Source of the DNA: Anadara kagoshimensis
Taxonomy: Eukaryota > Mollusca > Bivalvia > Arcoida > Arcidae
NCBI GenBank assembly: GCA_021292105.1
Contig: CM037873.1
Location: forward strand, 18,654,527-18,718,526
Reading direction: 5' to 3'
Length of the DNA stretch: 64,000 nucleotides
This document shows positions 11,742-23,648 of this stretch, in pieces. The first letter of the stretch is position 1; every line of letters begins with the position of its first letter. The notes below the pieces were generated by a model. That model was given only the letters and a program-made list of their open reading frames with translations. It was not told where the DNA came from and ran no database searches. A program made the position numbers and the translations under genes.

Positions 11742-13631
11742 CTAAAATATACATGTAGACACGTCAATTATTGCATAGAAAATTTAAGTTGTTATATACA
11801 GCAAGTAAATAAATAAATGAAATCTGAGTTGGTGGGGAGGAAAGTAAGTAAGAAAGGAAAGAAGGAATGAATGAAGTAAGTAGTAAGTAAGTAAGTAAAA
11901 AGTAAGTGGACGGGAGTGAGAAAGCAAGGGAAATAATGAGGAAAGTTAACAAGTAAATAGGTATTGCCTTATAAAAATCAAATATACACAAACCTTAAAA
12001 TTCAATTCTCAAATCGAAACCACTTCCGACACAATGTTAAAAGTCAAGTTAAAAATCTATAAAGATCAATATAACGATGTTTCGGTAACAGCAGCTCAAA
12101 CGAGACCAAACTCTACAGAGGGGATATTCGCGTGGGTAAAATTTTGGCTTATTTCAAGCTGAGTACATTATCACGAAAAAGATGTCTGTAATCCAGCATT
12201 GAAATTACATACCCTTAACAACAATATACTAATAATCAACGGAAATGCAGACAATGTCATACAAATTCCCATGAAATGTAAATTACAGGACTAAATTCTG
12301 CGAGCCATTTGGGTATTCGAGCTCTCGAAGTTCGAAATAACGAGTTACATTTATATGGGATATAAAAGGAATTCGGTTGGGACTGGCAAATGACCCGGGT
12401 TACCCAGGGTATTCGAGGAATCGACGATTCGGCAATCGACGTTTGACTTTATGTTTGTAGTTAAATCGTAGGAAAATGAACAACTCGCGCAACAGTCGGA
12501 TCGCAAAAATATACATGTACTTCTATTTTCAGTATCCGTGCGAAAATTACACTCAAGCAAAATGTCCATTTTCCTTTTACCTAGATTAATGACTTTCAAA
12601 TACTACCAAAATCTTTAATATCATTTAAAATTAATCTACTTAGTCTTTTGCTCAACCTAGATTTTTGATGATAGTTTTTAATAAATACATGTAGTTGTGT
12701 TAGTATCCAGTGCATACGTGCTCGAAGGAAAAACCCAGCGAGATAGGCACTAGTACATATAGTACTGTTCATAATCAAAGCCTTTTGCCTGGAGATAACA
12801 GTTTATATCTCATTCTTATATTTAAGATTTTGCAAGAGGTTCTGAGGATTAAATTCAAATATATTTCTAATTTTGGTGATTTTCATATTTAAAATACCCT
12901 ATTCTAGGAAAGAGGAGCATGCAATCGCCTGAATATGGTCTCATTAAAGTTGTGTATACCATAATTTGGTGGTCTAAATGATGACGATTACCATTAGATT
13001 TCATAAGAATTTAAAGGGATAAAAGTGGGGTTCATCAAGAAGATAAGGTTAATGGTTTCTCTTTCATACAAACACATGTATTGGAATTAATATGCTGTTA
13101 GATAAGTTACAAAGCAGTAGAAAGTAATATGTATAAAATAATTTGTGAGAACTGTTTGAAAATCTGATGTTTGATTAAAATTTATAGGAATCCTCCGCGG
13201 CAAAACATTTTCTTGTGAGGGCTCAACAAAATTTAAAATAAAGTGCACCAATCATTAAGAAAAAGATTATTCTAGTGCAATGTTGACAGAATTTGTTGAA
13301 TAAATATAAAGTTTTTGAAAATAGTACAAATTATGGTTGAAGACTTCCAAGATATGTTTAGCCTTCTAAAATGCGTGTACTGGGCTAGGCATTCATATCC
13401 TAAGGTCACCAAAGATCCGAATATAGCAATTAATAAACAAAACTTGGTCACACCTGTGTTCAATTAATAACGTAACACTTTTGATATACAAACTCCTCTT
13501 TAATAATTCATTGTAACAAATTGTGAACCGTGACAAAAATATACCATTCTACAACGCTTTGCCCAACTCGAAAGTGTCTTATTTATGTAGCTCTATTGCA
13601 GTTCTTCCATTTATCTAGATAGAACTTATTA
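11742..13631. other. Upstream part of the 7.8-kb intron, largely featureless
   Basis: Apart from an AAGT-rich simple repeat (11846-11960), no structure was seen. The minus-strand frames at 12351-12599, 12596-12778 and 13272-13463 show no known domain. Confidence 0.45.
11846..11960. repeat. AAGT/GAAA-rich simple sequence
   Basis: Repeated AAGTAAGT, AAAGGAAAG and GAATGAATG words, best around 11875-11905. Confidence 0.8.
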
Positions 13632-13667
13632 CGGTGGCTGAATAAGGCCATGTGAATTATTTTTTTT

Positions 13668-13935
13668 ATCTTGTTCCCTCAAGATAGTATCTCGTTCCCT
13701 CAAGATAGTAACTTGTTCCCTCAAGATAGTCATCTCGTTCCCTCAAGATAGTATCTCGTTCCATCAAGTTAGTATCTCGTTCCCTCAAGATAGTAACTTG
13801 TTCCCTCAAGATAGTCATCTCGTCCCCACAAGATAATAACTTGTTCCCTCAAGATAGTCATCTCGTTCCCTCAAGATAGTATCTCGTTCCCTCAGGTTAG
13901 TATCTCGTTTCCTCAACATAATATCTTCGTCCCTC
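13668..13935 (-). repeat. Left subterminal array of FB1
   Basis: About twelve units of 20-23 bp alternate TATCTCGTTCCCTCAAGATAG and TAACTTGTTCCCTCAAGATAG types. Reverse-complemented, each contains AACRAGATACTA or AACAAGTTACTA. Confidence 0.95.
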
Positions 13936-15192
13936 GAGTAGTGATAACTTAGTCTGTGTTTCCGGGACGCTTTGTTTGAATAGCTTGGCCATTCAAGCTA
14001 TTGAATATTTCTTATTTTGAATCCAGAGCGAAGTTATTTCTTTGTATTTCAATTACACTAAAGATATTATACCCATATTATTTAAAACTGATACTAAATT
14101 AGAGGCCCCGCTTCTTAATCTGTGTTTCCGGGACGGAGTTATGACTCTTTGGTTGACTATTTGAGTCTAAGACATATCTTCAAATGTATCCACAGTTTAG
14201 TGACCAGACACGGTGGGCTTAATATTTGAAGCTATTAATTATACCCGTTTTAATTTTGCACCACTAGACGGCCGTTTCGTTTCAGAATACAATTCACCAT
14301 CAGTAGTGCTTGGATAAAAAGCTTGATGTGGAAAGCCATTTTTTCAAGATGTTAAAAACATTATACAAAGACCCAAAATATCATTTACCAAATCCAGCTA
14401 GGGAAATACGTTGAACGAGTGAGCATACCTTAATTAGTTTTTGAGGAATTTCAAAATTTAACAAGTGGATGATTTAGATATAACAGTATATTTCTGACAA
14501 TACCAAATGAAATGTCATGCATAACAATTAGGGGTAATGTTGCTTCTTCCACGGAGTTATGATCTGTGTTTTTTTTATTATTCCAATTCAGGGCATAACA
14601 TCAAAAACAACTTGTGTTATTTATATAAATCTGTAAGTGAATACTAGTGTCCTCAATGAACATTGGTCAGTAACTTACTTGCCAAATATAATAATTATAA
14701 CCATTTCATTACGTCTTTTCATAGTTACAGGATGCTCCGGGTAGCATCCATCAGCACTATTTCAACTAGTCTAGGCGAGATTTATAACAATTTTAATTAT
14801 TTTCAAGCTTTAATGATTAGAAATAGATGCGCAACATGCATACCAAATATCTCAGTCAATCACATTATACTGAACTGAGCACACTGCCCGTTGCTCTAAC
14901 TTCAAAATGCCGAGTGTCTGGCGAAGGATAGGTTTTACCTCTAAAAGTGGGTGCTATAACAATTGCATGATCAATATTAGTATTATGTTAGTGAAGTTAG
15001 AAAAATACTCGTATCATCAGAAATATCCGGGTTTTATGGCGTTTAGAGGCAAAAGTTCTCACTAGATGAACCAGAACAGGGCAGAGTCTTAACGGTTACG
15101 AATACTAAACACCTACTTATGACAATCGTAGAAACATGAGAAAAATATCGGATAACTTGAAACAGTCTTAAGTACATCAGCCATCGTTCTCT

Positions 15193-15557
15193 ATGACAGC
15201 AATTTGATTTGATTTGATTTGATTCAATAGGGTTTAACGTCCCAGTCAAGAATATTTCACATATATCGAGACGTCGCCAGCTATAGGCGAAGGTGCAAAA
15301 ATTTTGACCTGTGCTATGCGCTGATGGCATTTAGGAGTAAGGGTTCTTTAACGTGCAACGCCTACCGTGACAAGGGAACTCGGTTTTTAAAGTCTCACCC
15401 GAAAGACCCGTAACTTTTATTTCTCAATGCCGAGTGCTTTGCGAAAGAACAGTCACTACCCATTTTCAAGTCTTTGGTCATACCCGGCCCGGGATCGAAC
15501 CCGCGACCTCCCACTTTCGGAGCGATCACTCTACCTACTGAGCTACCGAAGTGGCGT
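15193..15557 (-). mobile_element. tRNA-derived SINE (minus strand), complete
   Basis: On the minus strand it starts GCCACTTCGGTAGCTCAGTA, with a tRNA-like A box (TAGCTCAGTAGGTAGAG) and B box (GGTTCGATCCCGG). The body contains GACTGTTCTTTCGC, CGAGTTCCCTTGTCACGG and TGACTGGGACGTTAAACC. It ends in a short AATCAAATCAAATC tail. Pol III transcription from the internal boxes is expected for the family. A second copy without its head is at 35249-35535. Confidence 0.88.
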
Positions 15558-16309
15558 GTAAATCCTCTTATTTAGTTTCTGTTTTGAATAACATCGGTAT
15601 AAGATATTGTTGTTTAATCTTTTTTTATTGTCCCAGACATTGATTACGGGGTGGTCAAGTGCCAGGGTTGGGGTCGCTGGGTTCACTTGCCGGGTAACAA
15701 TAGGTCAACTTTACATACATAAAACATATACATATATGTACAATTGTATAATGTTTGGGGATTCTAGGGATTAATCTAGATTTTGTAGTAAGGCACATTT
15801 CTGATTATTTGGGGGTCTTATTCAAGAAACTATTAAATGAGTATCAGTCACTTAAGCTTTTGAGAAGAAGTTTACTATAATATTTGAAATATGAAGCAAT
15901 ACAATCATTTAAAGAAAGGTTATTAAGATTTGAGATTTTCAAAAATATCAGAAGAAAAAGATCAATAATGTCAGATGAACAGTTAATAAAGTCAAGCAAG
16001 ATTAATCCCTTCATCGAGTAACTAAGTAAATGAAAAAAATATAGGGTCTTGTTTCCAATATTCATAATAATATCCTTTTCAGTATTTACAAACTTTTAAT
16101 ACACATTCCTTTCCAGTTTGGTCTGTGTTTTTATTTTTTAATCTTTAATATGATTGAAATACAAAGAAATAACTTCGCCTTCGATTCAAAATAAGAAACA
16201 TTCAACAGCTTGAATACATCAGCTATCTCCTCATTCGATCGCCGCCATTCAAACAACGCGTCCCGGAAACACAGATTAAGTTATCATTATCTCGAGAGAA
16301 CGAGGGTTG

Positions 16310-17576
16310 GTTGGTTGGTTGAATGTTGTTTAATGTCGCATCAGCAGTTTTCAGCTATTCGCGACGAGAACTACAGTGAAACCTCCCTAAACCGGACACT
16401 CTCTAAACCGGACAACTCTATATTCCGGACAAAATATTTGGTCCCGAATTTATCCTTCTTTATTTCAACTAACAATAACCTCTCTAAACCGGACACTCTC
16501 TATTCCGGACACCGGACAAACTTTTTAGTACCAAGTTTCTTATATCCTTAAAATTGAACCTCTCTAAACCGGACAACATTTTGGTTTTTTTTTAATTACT
16601 TGTTTTTTTTTTTAAATATATTAGTTTTAAACAGATTTATAATGATATTCAATTATGGACACTTAAAAATCATAAGTTTTTTATTATTATTTTTTATTCT
16701 TATTTAAAATATTTAGTATTTAATTTAATTACTCATTAATTTATATTTTAAATATTTTTCATCTATATATTTTTTCTATTTCTTTTTGTGATTTTTCTTT
16801 CTAATCTAAATTTGTCATTAATTTACTTATTAATTGACACAATAACTTAAGATAAGCACTTCAATATAATCTTATCTTATTATCTATAGTTGCTACAGTT
16901 GTTTTGTGAATTATTATCCAGTAACACCTCATGGATCAAAGAGACTGGAAAGGTGTCAACACTATTGTTGTCCTGTCAGGGATTAATAAAGGTAGTGTCA
17001 TTTGTCTTTAGTGCCCTAAATAGAATCCTATTAAGAAAGTGAATTAAAGGTGATGTAAAACCAATTCAAACAGAGCTTTTACATATAGCATATCATATAA
17101 TACATTAACATGTACAGTGTTCTTGATTGTGGCTTCTCCGACATGTATCACATTTAGTTAAGGGGAGATAAGCTCGGTTAAAATTTCAAAACCTCCTTAA
17201 ACCGGACACCTCCCTAAACCGGACAAAATGTATGGTCCGGAGCTTGTCCGGTTTAGAGAGGTTTTACTGTATTTTATTAATCTCTATGTATTAATCTATG
17301 AACAATTCTGTGTATGCATTTGAAGTGCGAGTATGCTGTATGGTTTGCCTTGTACTAGCGCGCACTCAGGGCGACTTTAACGTGCTAGCTCACAGAGTCA
17401 ATTCTCCGCAGAGAAGCGTGCCACTCCTCCAGTCCATAATACTGATACCAGAAGAACCAATAAAGGCCAACGGCAAAGAAAATTCACTTTTCCACATGTG
17501 GTCTGAGCGGGTTTCGAACTCACAGCTGTGAGACCCTGGATTTGAAGCCTAACGTCTTATCCATTAAGCCACCGCG
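16310..17576 (-). mobile_element. Second tRNA-derived SINE, interrupted by a MITE
   Basis: On the minus strand it starts GCGGTGGCTTAATGGATAAG, with a B box GAGTTCGAAACCC, and ends in AACCAACCAACC. The element is split by a pogo-like MITE at 16374-17269. The flanks CTCGAGAGAACGAGG (left) and CTCGAGGGAACGAGA (right) look like a 13-15 bp target duplication within the FB1 arm. Its own sequence totals roughly 370 bases. Confidence 0.85.
16374..17269. mobile_element. pogo/Tigger-like MITE with TA target duplication
   Basis: Ends are CAGTGAAACCTCCCTAAACC and, inverted, GGTTTAGAGAGGTTTTACTG. TA is present on both sides (16372-16373, 17270-17271). The motif CTCTCTAAACCGGAC recurs inside near 16395, 16480 and 16560, and CCTTAAACCGGAC near the right end. 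The interior is AT-rich and non-coding. The CAGT..ACTG ends and TA duplication fit the pogo branch of Tc1/mariner. Confidence 0.88.
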
Positions 17577-17582
17577 GCCTCT

Positions 17583-17876
17583 CGAGGGAACGAGATACTA
17601 ACGTGAGGGAACAAAATACTATCTTGAGGGAACGAGATACTGACTTGAGGGAACAAGTTACTATCTTGAGGGAACAAGATACTAACTTGAGGGAACGAGA
17701 TACTATCTTGAGGGAACAAGTTACTATCTGGAGAGAACGAGATACTGACTTGAGGGAACAAGTAGCTATCTGGAGAGAAAGAGATACTATCTTGAGGGAA
17801 CGAGATACTAACTTGAGGGAACGAGATACTATCTTAAGGGAACGAGATACTATCTTGAGGGAACAAGATAAAAAAT
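17583..17876 (+). repeat. Right subterminal array of FB1
   Basis: About thirteen 21-bp units with TTGAGGGAACGAGATACTAT and variants (AACAAGTTACTA, GACTTGAGG, CTGGAGAGAAC). It is the reverse complement of the left array. Frames of 65 and 91 codons on either strand are repeat by-products. Confidence 0.95.
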
Positions 17877-18200
17877 AATTTCCACATGGCCTTATTCAGC
17901 CACCGTAATTATAAGTCGTGTATAGGTACACGACGTATAATTCTATTTACAGTTACATCGGAATCTCTCTCAGATTAGAGAACAAAAAATCTAACAAACG
18001 AACGTAACTCAACTAAAGGCCTGTTTAAGGAGCCTTCATTATTTTATTAATGTATTGTCTTTAAACACGTTTTTAAAAGTGACTTTAACTTTATATCTAG
18101 CATATGTAATCAATTATTATCATTTTTTTTATAAAACACGCACAACATGTAAAAATAACGGATATTATGATAGTTATTGCATAATTGTCCACTTATCTTA

Positions 18201-18328
18201 CAATGGTTCGTTCGTAAATCTGACGAATCAAACAATGGTTCGTTCGTAAATCTGACGAATCAAACAACGGTTCGTTCCTCAAACGAACATAAGAAACAAT
18301 AGTTTGTTCGTAAACAAACGAAGCATGG
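18201..18328. repeat. 32-bp tandem repeat, four copies
   Basis: CAATGGTTCGTTCGTAAATC starts at 18201 and 18233, with variants at 18265 and 18297. The unit contains the inverted words TTCGT and ACGAA. Confidence 0.9.
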
Positions 18329-18439
18329 TGAATCTTAGTCCTGTTGGGGGTTACAATCGGGTTTATTTAGTTTGATTCAAGTTTACAAATTATTTTTGTC
18401 CGGGTCATTTCAAGGTATCTGTCAATCATTCTGATAAAA

Positions 18440-18703
18440 ACGGTGGGAATTATGATGATTTTGGTGGTGGTGATGACGACGATAAATGCAGTGACTTTCA
18501 AAATAAGACATTAAATGATGATGGCGACGACAGCTATTATGATGATGGATGGTGATTGTGCCGGAGATGAAGGCGCTACGATGATGATAGTGGTTGTGTA
18601 GGTGACGATGATGAATGCAAACATGTTAAGGACAATATTTTGAAATAGACATTAAATCATGATGATGACGATGATTATGATGACGAAGATCACTGTAAAT
18701 TGT

Positions 18704-18735
<32 letters not shown>

Positions 18736-18785
18736 AATAATGATGATGATGACGATGATCTTATAATGATGATGATGATATATTT
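18440..18785. repeat. Imperfect (ATG)n-rich tract
   Basis: Dense GATGATGATG runs with GACGA interruptions; the purest block is around 18702-18745. Confidence 0.9.
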
Positions 18786-19588
18786 TGTATATGTAGTATA
18801 TATAAAGAAATTCACTTTATTTTGATATTATTTTTTTTTGTGAACAAGCACACTGAATTTGAAATATAAATATATATGTATATATTGTAAATTTCCTAGT
18901 GTTCCTAAATATTCTTATATATGTGGTTGACACTTTTTCTGGAAATCAATTTCAATCTATACGATGGACATTAAAGTGATGTGTTAGCTACTTAATTTTT
19001 GTTTTTCAAATGACATTGACATAAAAGTTTATAAAAATATGCATTATAAATGGATAACGGGAAATCGGTATTACTGTGACCTACAAATCACACATTATAA
19101 AAGAATAATTAATACAGGTTTTGGACACTTGACTACTTAAAAAGCCTGTTAGGCTCATTAGTACGAATGTGAGTCAATAAGGAACCAGTCTAACTTTTCC
19201 TACCCAGAAGAGCATAGGATGGTGCAGAAGACTCATATACTAGTATATCGGGTAAATATATAATTCGCATTGCCTATTTTACCTTTAAATACAAGTACCT
19301 AAATACAGCACGGTTCTCAACTCTATATGAAAAAGCATGCATTTGCATCGCTAGCCATGTTTGACATTCAATATCTTATCAAAATGACTCGATACACGAG
19401 CACATAAAACATTGAAACAAGGCACAAAAATCATGACCGTGTTGGGCATCGGCAACGGAATAGACTGGTTACGTATTGACTAGCCCTGGTATAATAAATA
19501 AAAACTGGGTTATTTTCAATATTAAATTGAGAATACCATAATTCTCATTAATTATATTAATTAGAGAATAATTTAAAATAACACATAC

Positions 19589-19780
19589 CTCACCTGCAAA
19601 CGCTTTACCATTTATTACATGTTCTGACCCTGAAGAGTTGATCCTTCCAAAATGAAATTTAATTCGACTTATCCTATATCTATATGATAATGGTCCTAAT
19701 GAAATAATTGTTTCGTCACTTTTTGTCTCATTCACAAAAAATGTCAACTCGTTTCCAGTATTTACCAAAACACCAGTCAA
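19589..19780 (-). CDS. CA10-like: Carbonic anhydrase-related protein, exon carrying the first two zinc-ligand positions
   Basis: This exon has 192 bases, exactly 64 codons, phase 0 at both ends. The acceptor is a run of T followed by GATAG and the donor is GAG|GTATGT. The translation starts LTGVLVNTGNEL and ends SGSEHVINGKAFAGE. The stretch GPLSYRYRISRIKFHFG aligns with the core strand that in active alpha-CAs reads FHFHWG. Here the first zinc histidine (His94 in CA2 numbering) is Lys and the second (His96) is kept. Vertebrate CA10/CA11 have Arg at the first position, and GSEH followed by a GEV-type end is typical of them. The intron above it is about 26.7 kb and the one below 7.8 kb. An open frame continues past the donor to 19469, but that part is intron. 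Confidence 0.95.
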
Positions 19781-20260
19781 CTATCAAAAAAGAAGAAATA
19801 CATGTATTATTGATAATTATATGCATAAACTATTCGTGGGCTAAACTAATGAGTACGTCACCATTTTATAACTTAAAATGTGCAAAAATAAAATAAAAAT
19901 TCATGTTAAAATAAATTATATCTGTTTCTGGAAAGAAGGTACTTTACAAAAATCATAACACAAGTAAGTACAACCAAAAGTATTAAACAGCTACTATCAC
20001 ATAAAGAGTTTATTAAACAATGCACCACATTATCTGATACATGCATGTTGTGACCTTTGAATACGAAACCCCCAGTCGGTTATCAGCCCATGATGAAATG
20101 ACAATATATAGAGTTTTTGTCATATATAAAATATCCAGAAAGTGTTTGTGTATTTTAAAGAGCTCCAATTAAACCCATATATCATTTAATATTTCTATTT
20201 TAATAATAAAGATGTTTTAATTTTTTTACACTCAATTATAGGAACGCAAGAAATTATTGC

Positions 20261-21015
20261 TTGTGTTATACAGCCGTGGCACTCGAACTTCACTAGTCGG
20301 CTTTATGTGTCACTATAGTTGTGTTATACAGCCGTGGCACTCGAACTTCACTAGTCGGCTTTATGTGTCACTATAGTTGTGTTATACAGCCGTGGCACTC
20401 GAACTTCACTAGTCGGCTTTATGTGTCACTATAGTTGTGTTATACAGCCGTGGCACTCGAACTTCTCTAGTCGGCTTTATGTGTCACTATATTTGTGTTA
20501 TACAGCCGTGGCACTCGAACTTCACTAGTCGGCTTTATGTGTCACTATATTTGTGTTATACAGCCGTGGCACTCGAACTTCACTAGTCGGCTTTATGTGT
20601 CACTGTATTTGTGTTATACAGCCGTGGCACTCGAACTTCACTAGTCGGCTTTATGTGGCACTATATTTGTGTTATACAGCCGTGGCACTCGAACTTCACT
20701 AGTCGGCTTTATGTGGCACTATATTTGTGTTATACAGCCGTGGCACTCGAACTTCACTAGTCGGCTTTATGTGTCTCTATATTTGTGTTATACAGCCGTG
20801 GCACTCGAACTTCACTAGTCGGCTTTATGTGGCACTATATTTGTGTTATACAGCCGTGACACTCGAACTTCTCTAGTCGGCGTTATGTGTAACTATATTT
20901 GTGTTATACAGCCGTGGCACTCGAACTTCACTAGTCGGCTTTATGTGTCACTATATTTGTGTTATACAGTCGTGGCACTCGAACTTCACTAGTCGGCTTT
21001 ATGTGTCACTATATT
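20261..21015. repeat. 58-bp satellite, 13 copies, very homogeneous
   Basis: The unit TTGTGTTATACAGCCGTGGC, ACTCGAACTTCACTAGTCGG, CTTTATGTGTCACTATAT repeats every 58 bases from 20261. Differences are few single substitutions: the first three or four junctions read ATAGT and the later ones ATATT, and a few units have GTGGCAC for GTGTCAC. The unit contains GCCG..CGGC as an inverted pair. It sits about 480 bases upstream of the 192-base CARP exon. Confidence 0.97.
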
Positions 21016-22264
21016 TAGAATTCATTACTTAAAATTCAAACATAAATATAAAATATGTCTAGCAATCATATATCGAAAATAAAATTGATGTCGCGTTATA
21101 GTTCACAGAAATATTTCTGGACTTGCGCTAAGACTTTAACTTACTATCAGTAAGAGTACAGATTGATTGCGTATTTGAATCTTTAGATTTCGCTTGATAA
21201 CAAATGTATGAAGTACTAAAGTAGTCATAAAGTAAGGTACAATGCCGGGGGATGCATACGTTTACCAGAACAGAGATAACGTATTCAGACAGAATGACAT
21301 TGTTAAGTTATGGAATGTAACAGACAAAAATCCTGCAAATATGAATAAAAATAGTTGCGTGATAAAACCAAAACTTTTTATCGATACCGAGGGATAAAAA
21401 TGGGCATTAAACACGAAATAATGATACCAACGGGTAATTATATGAAGTGCATTGTCTACTTGATTGTAACCTGCACACAATACAATATTGTAAAAACATT
21501 TGCAATCGGCATACCCTATGAAAATCAGTAACAATCTATTACCACACTACTAGTAATATATAGTTTAATACAAAATGTATAATCTAGTAACGTGCGATCG
21601 ATTTGAATTGTCATTTGGTTGGTTACTATGTTATATTGAATGCACTTTAGTTATAGACACCGTATAGACTTGCAAAATAATCCAAATAGCTGTACATACT
21701 AACATTTTGAATAAACACGCAAAAGAGCTAGTTTGTAGATAAAATATATGTTTGTTTCGGATTTGGATTAGTATGTTTGTTATTAGTGCACATAACGGTG
21801 TAACCTTGTATTGGTGCACAAATGCAATTTTTATTGTGAAATTGATCGTCGTTGATCCATTCTATGTCAAAGTAGCTGAATGTTACAGATAGATACATCG
21901 ATATGAATAAACCCTATGTCTATGTCACTTTATGCAATATAATTATCAGATCAGTAGCATAGCAAGGGTACAAGAGCTGTGTATTCAAAGTTGTAGATCA
22001 TTGTGAGCGACGAAGTTCGCTGGATGGGGGGGGGGGTCTGGGAGAATGCCCCGGATATTTTTAAAAAGGTATCTCAAATATGCAACTTCCTCTATTTAGA
22101 AAGTCATTACATGTATTTACTTTAACTGCACACACATTCAAGTAAAGATGGAAATACATGTTAAAGGTTAAAACAATATTTGATAATTATAACATCTTAA
22201 ACAAAATATATAATTACTAAATTAGCATACGGTGTGTCTTCTACTCAGACTACAAGTAATCTTT
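21016..22264. other. Intron, no recognised feature
   Basis: AT-rich. A poly-G run lies near 22026. A short match to the end of the RT tail (TTGGATTAGTATGTTTGTT) at 21762-21780 may be a residual fragment or chance. Confidence 0.4.
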
Positions 22265-22480
22265 CTAGGTTTTTAATTACTTAAGATATCAACAACTTTA
22301 TCCACATTTATTTCAATATGTGGATTTATATGATGGAGGGTAATAATGTGAGTTGCACCTCACCAATTGTGGATCGCAAATATGTATTAAAACGCCCCAA
22401 AACGCTGAAACTTCTTTCCGAAGTAGCTGTATGTAGTGGGGACATAGTAGCTAAAATCAGAAACGTTTTGTCAACATTTG
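22265..22480 (-). pseudogene. hAT transposase C-terminal dimerisation domain, fragment
   Basis: On the minus strand the frame reads ILATMSPLHTATSERSFSVL, then NTYLRSTIGEVQLT. This is the conserved hAT dimerisation motif (..T..ERSFS..R..K..LRS.MG..RL). After QLT a frameshift leads to HHINPHIEINVDKVVDIL, which fits the usual end of the domain. Nothing of the catalytic DDE core is visible upstream. It is a small dead remnant. Confidence 0.8.
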
Positions 22481-22599
22481 TGCACAATTTTTTAAAAACA
22501 GTTTTTTTTGTCTTCAATGTATGACAGGTGCTGTTAGGCTGTTTATTATGCAGTAACACTTGCCACATTCTATATTTGTAAGTCACTCAAGCTCAAATA

Positions 22600-23364
22600 C
22601 AGTAAATGTTTGTGCTAATCTATTATTATTAAAAAAAGTTAATTTATGAAGATACACGTGTATTAAATGCTCAGCGGTGTTCATTCTATGTTTTGGGGCC
22701 ATTTTAACAAGAATCCTTTAAAACGCCATTATAACAACATCTTTGCATTCATGTAATGTTAAATACGGCATACGAAGGCCTAAACATTCGGACAATTAGG
22801 AAAAATAAGGGACCGACCAATGGCCTCATTCAACTGCTTAGCTAGAAATCAATTCTCGGGGTTTTACCAAACGATCGTTTAACAGGTAATTCAAAAACGT
22901 ATAATATAGAGAAATTCTCTAATATTGTTTTGTTAAACATTCTTGCTCTGTTTTGTTGTCGACCGATCATTCTTCGTTTGGATTGGAGAATACTGAATTC
23001 ATTTGCCAGTGATACAGAGAATCACAACAGGGTTGTTACTTTCATCCCGTACAAGACAAAAGACCGCCTAACTCTCATTTGCTGATTCAGATCATGGTCT
23101 CGGTTTCCCGCTGTTGCTTTTCTTCACGTTGACTTATTGAACCTGATCTCTCATTTACGACATGGCTCGTTCTGTTTGGTGGCCCTACTAGGAGCTTTTT
23201 CAAGATTCCATAATCTTGAGTTATTGTTCATATTATGAATTGATCGCAGATAATCTCATCTGCATTCATAGTCTGGGAGCAGCTTGCAAAACGCAAAAAT
23301 GTAGTCCGCACAATGTTTCTGTGTTGATAATATATGTTTAGAATGTACTTAATCATAATCCGAG
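22600..23364. other. Intron, no recognised feature
   Basis: Sequence without repeat, RNA or coding signal that I could identify, up to the composite element at 23365. Confidence 0.4.
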
Positions 23365-23648
23365 TGATGCCACCTTGGCACAAGTAGGGAAACTGAAAAA
23401 TCCAAGATGGCGGTCAATATGGCTGACAAAACTATAACATCTCGTATATATAGTTATAATAGCCACATAAAATTAATTTAAGAGTCTTTTATAGGTTTTA
23501 GTGGTCAACAATTTTTTTGTCGTTTATATTCACACATAAATGATATTTGAGCCAGTTTTGACGTATTGTAGATAATGTATTGTCGAAAGTGGACTTTCCA
23601 AAAAAAAAACGTTAAGTTTTTAATGACATACATCATTTGTCCATTTTC

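Larger units (their letters stand above)
13632..17905. mobile_element. Foldback element FB1, TA-flanked, with inverted subterminal 21-bp arrays
   Basis: Both ends carry CGGTGGCTGAATAAGGCCAT in opposite orientation, flanked by TA (13630-13631 and 17906-17907). Just inside each end is an array of about 21-bp units facing outward (left 13668-13935, right 17583-17876), with unit GAGGGAACGAGATACTATCTT on the plus strand at the right. Inside the arrays is a further inverted pair (13934-14060 and 16135-16300) with CTGTGTTTCCGGGACG and AGAAATAACTTCG. The centre holds a minus-strand SINE (15193-15557), and the right arm is split by a SINE that itself contains a pogo-like MITE. No transposase is visible, so it must be non-autonomous. 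Confidence 0.88.
17908..19588. other. Intron with simple repeats
   Basis: Besides the 32-bp repeat at 18201 and the ATG-rich tract at 18440-18785, the sequence is AT-rich and featureless up to the exon donor at 19588. Confidence 0.5.

Noticed and set aside
15193-15557. Functional tRNA gene
   Set aside because: A and B boxes are present, but the sequence continues into a SINE body and tail and a plausible cloverleaf with acceptor pairing was not evident.
15844-16065. Minus-strand frame starting NIGNKTLYFF, reminiscent of the LINE ORF2 C-terminus
   Set aside because: Similarity is limited to a few residues and the rest does not follow the expected order; not enough to call.
21762-21780. Sixth copy of the RT tail
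   Set aside because: Only about 20 bases match; too short to separate from chance in AT-rich sequence.
22022-22040. Poly-G run as a G-quadruplex or regulatory site
   Set aside because: A single short run without further G tracts; could also be a sequencing artefact.
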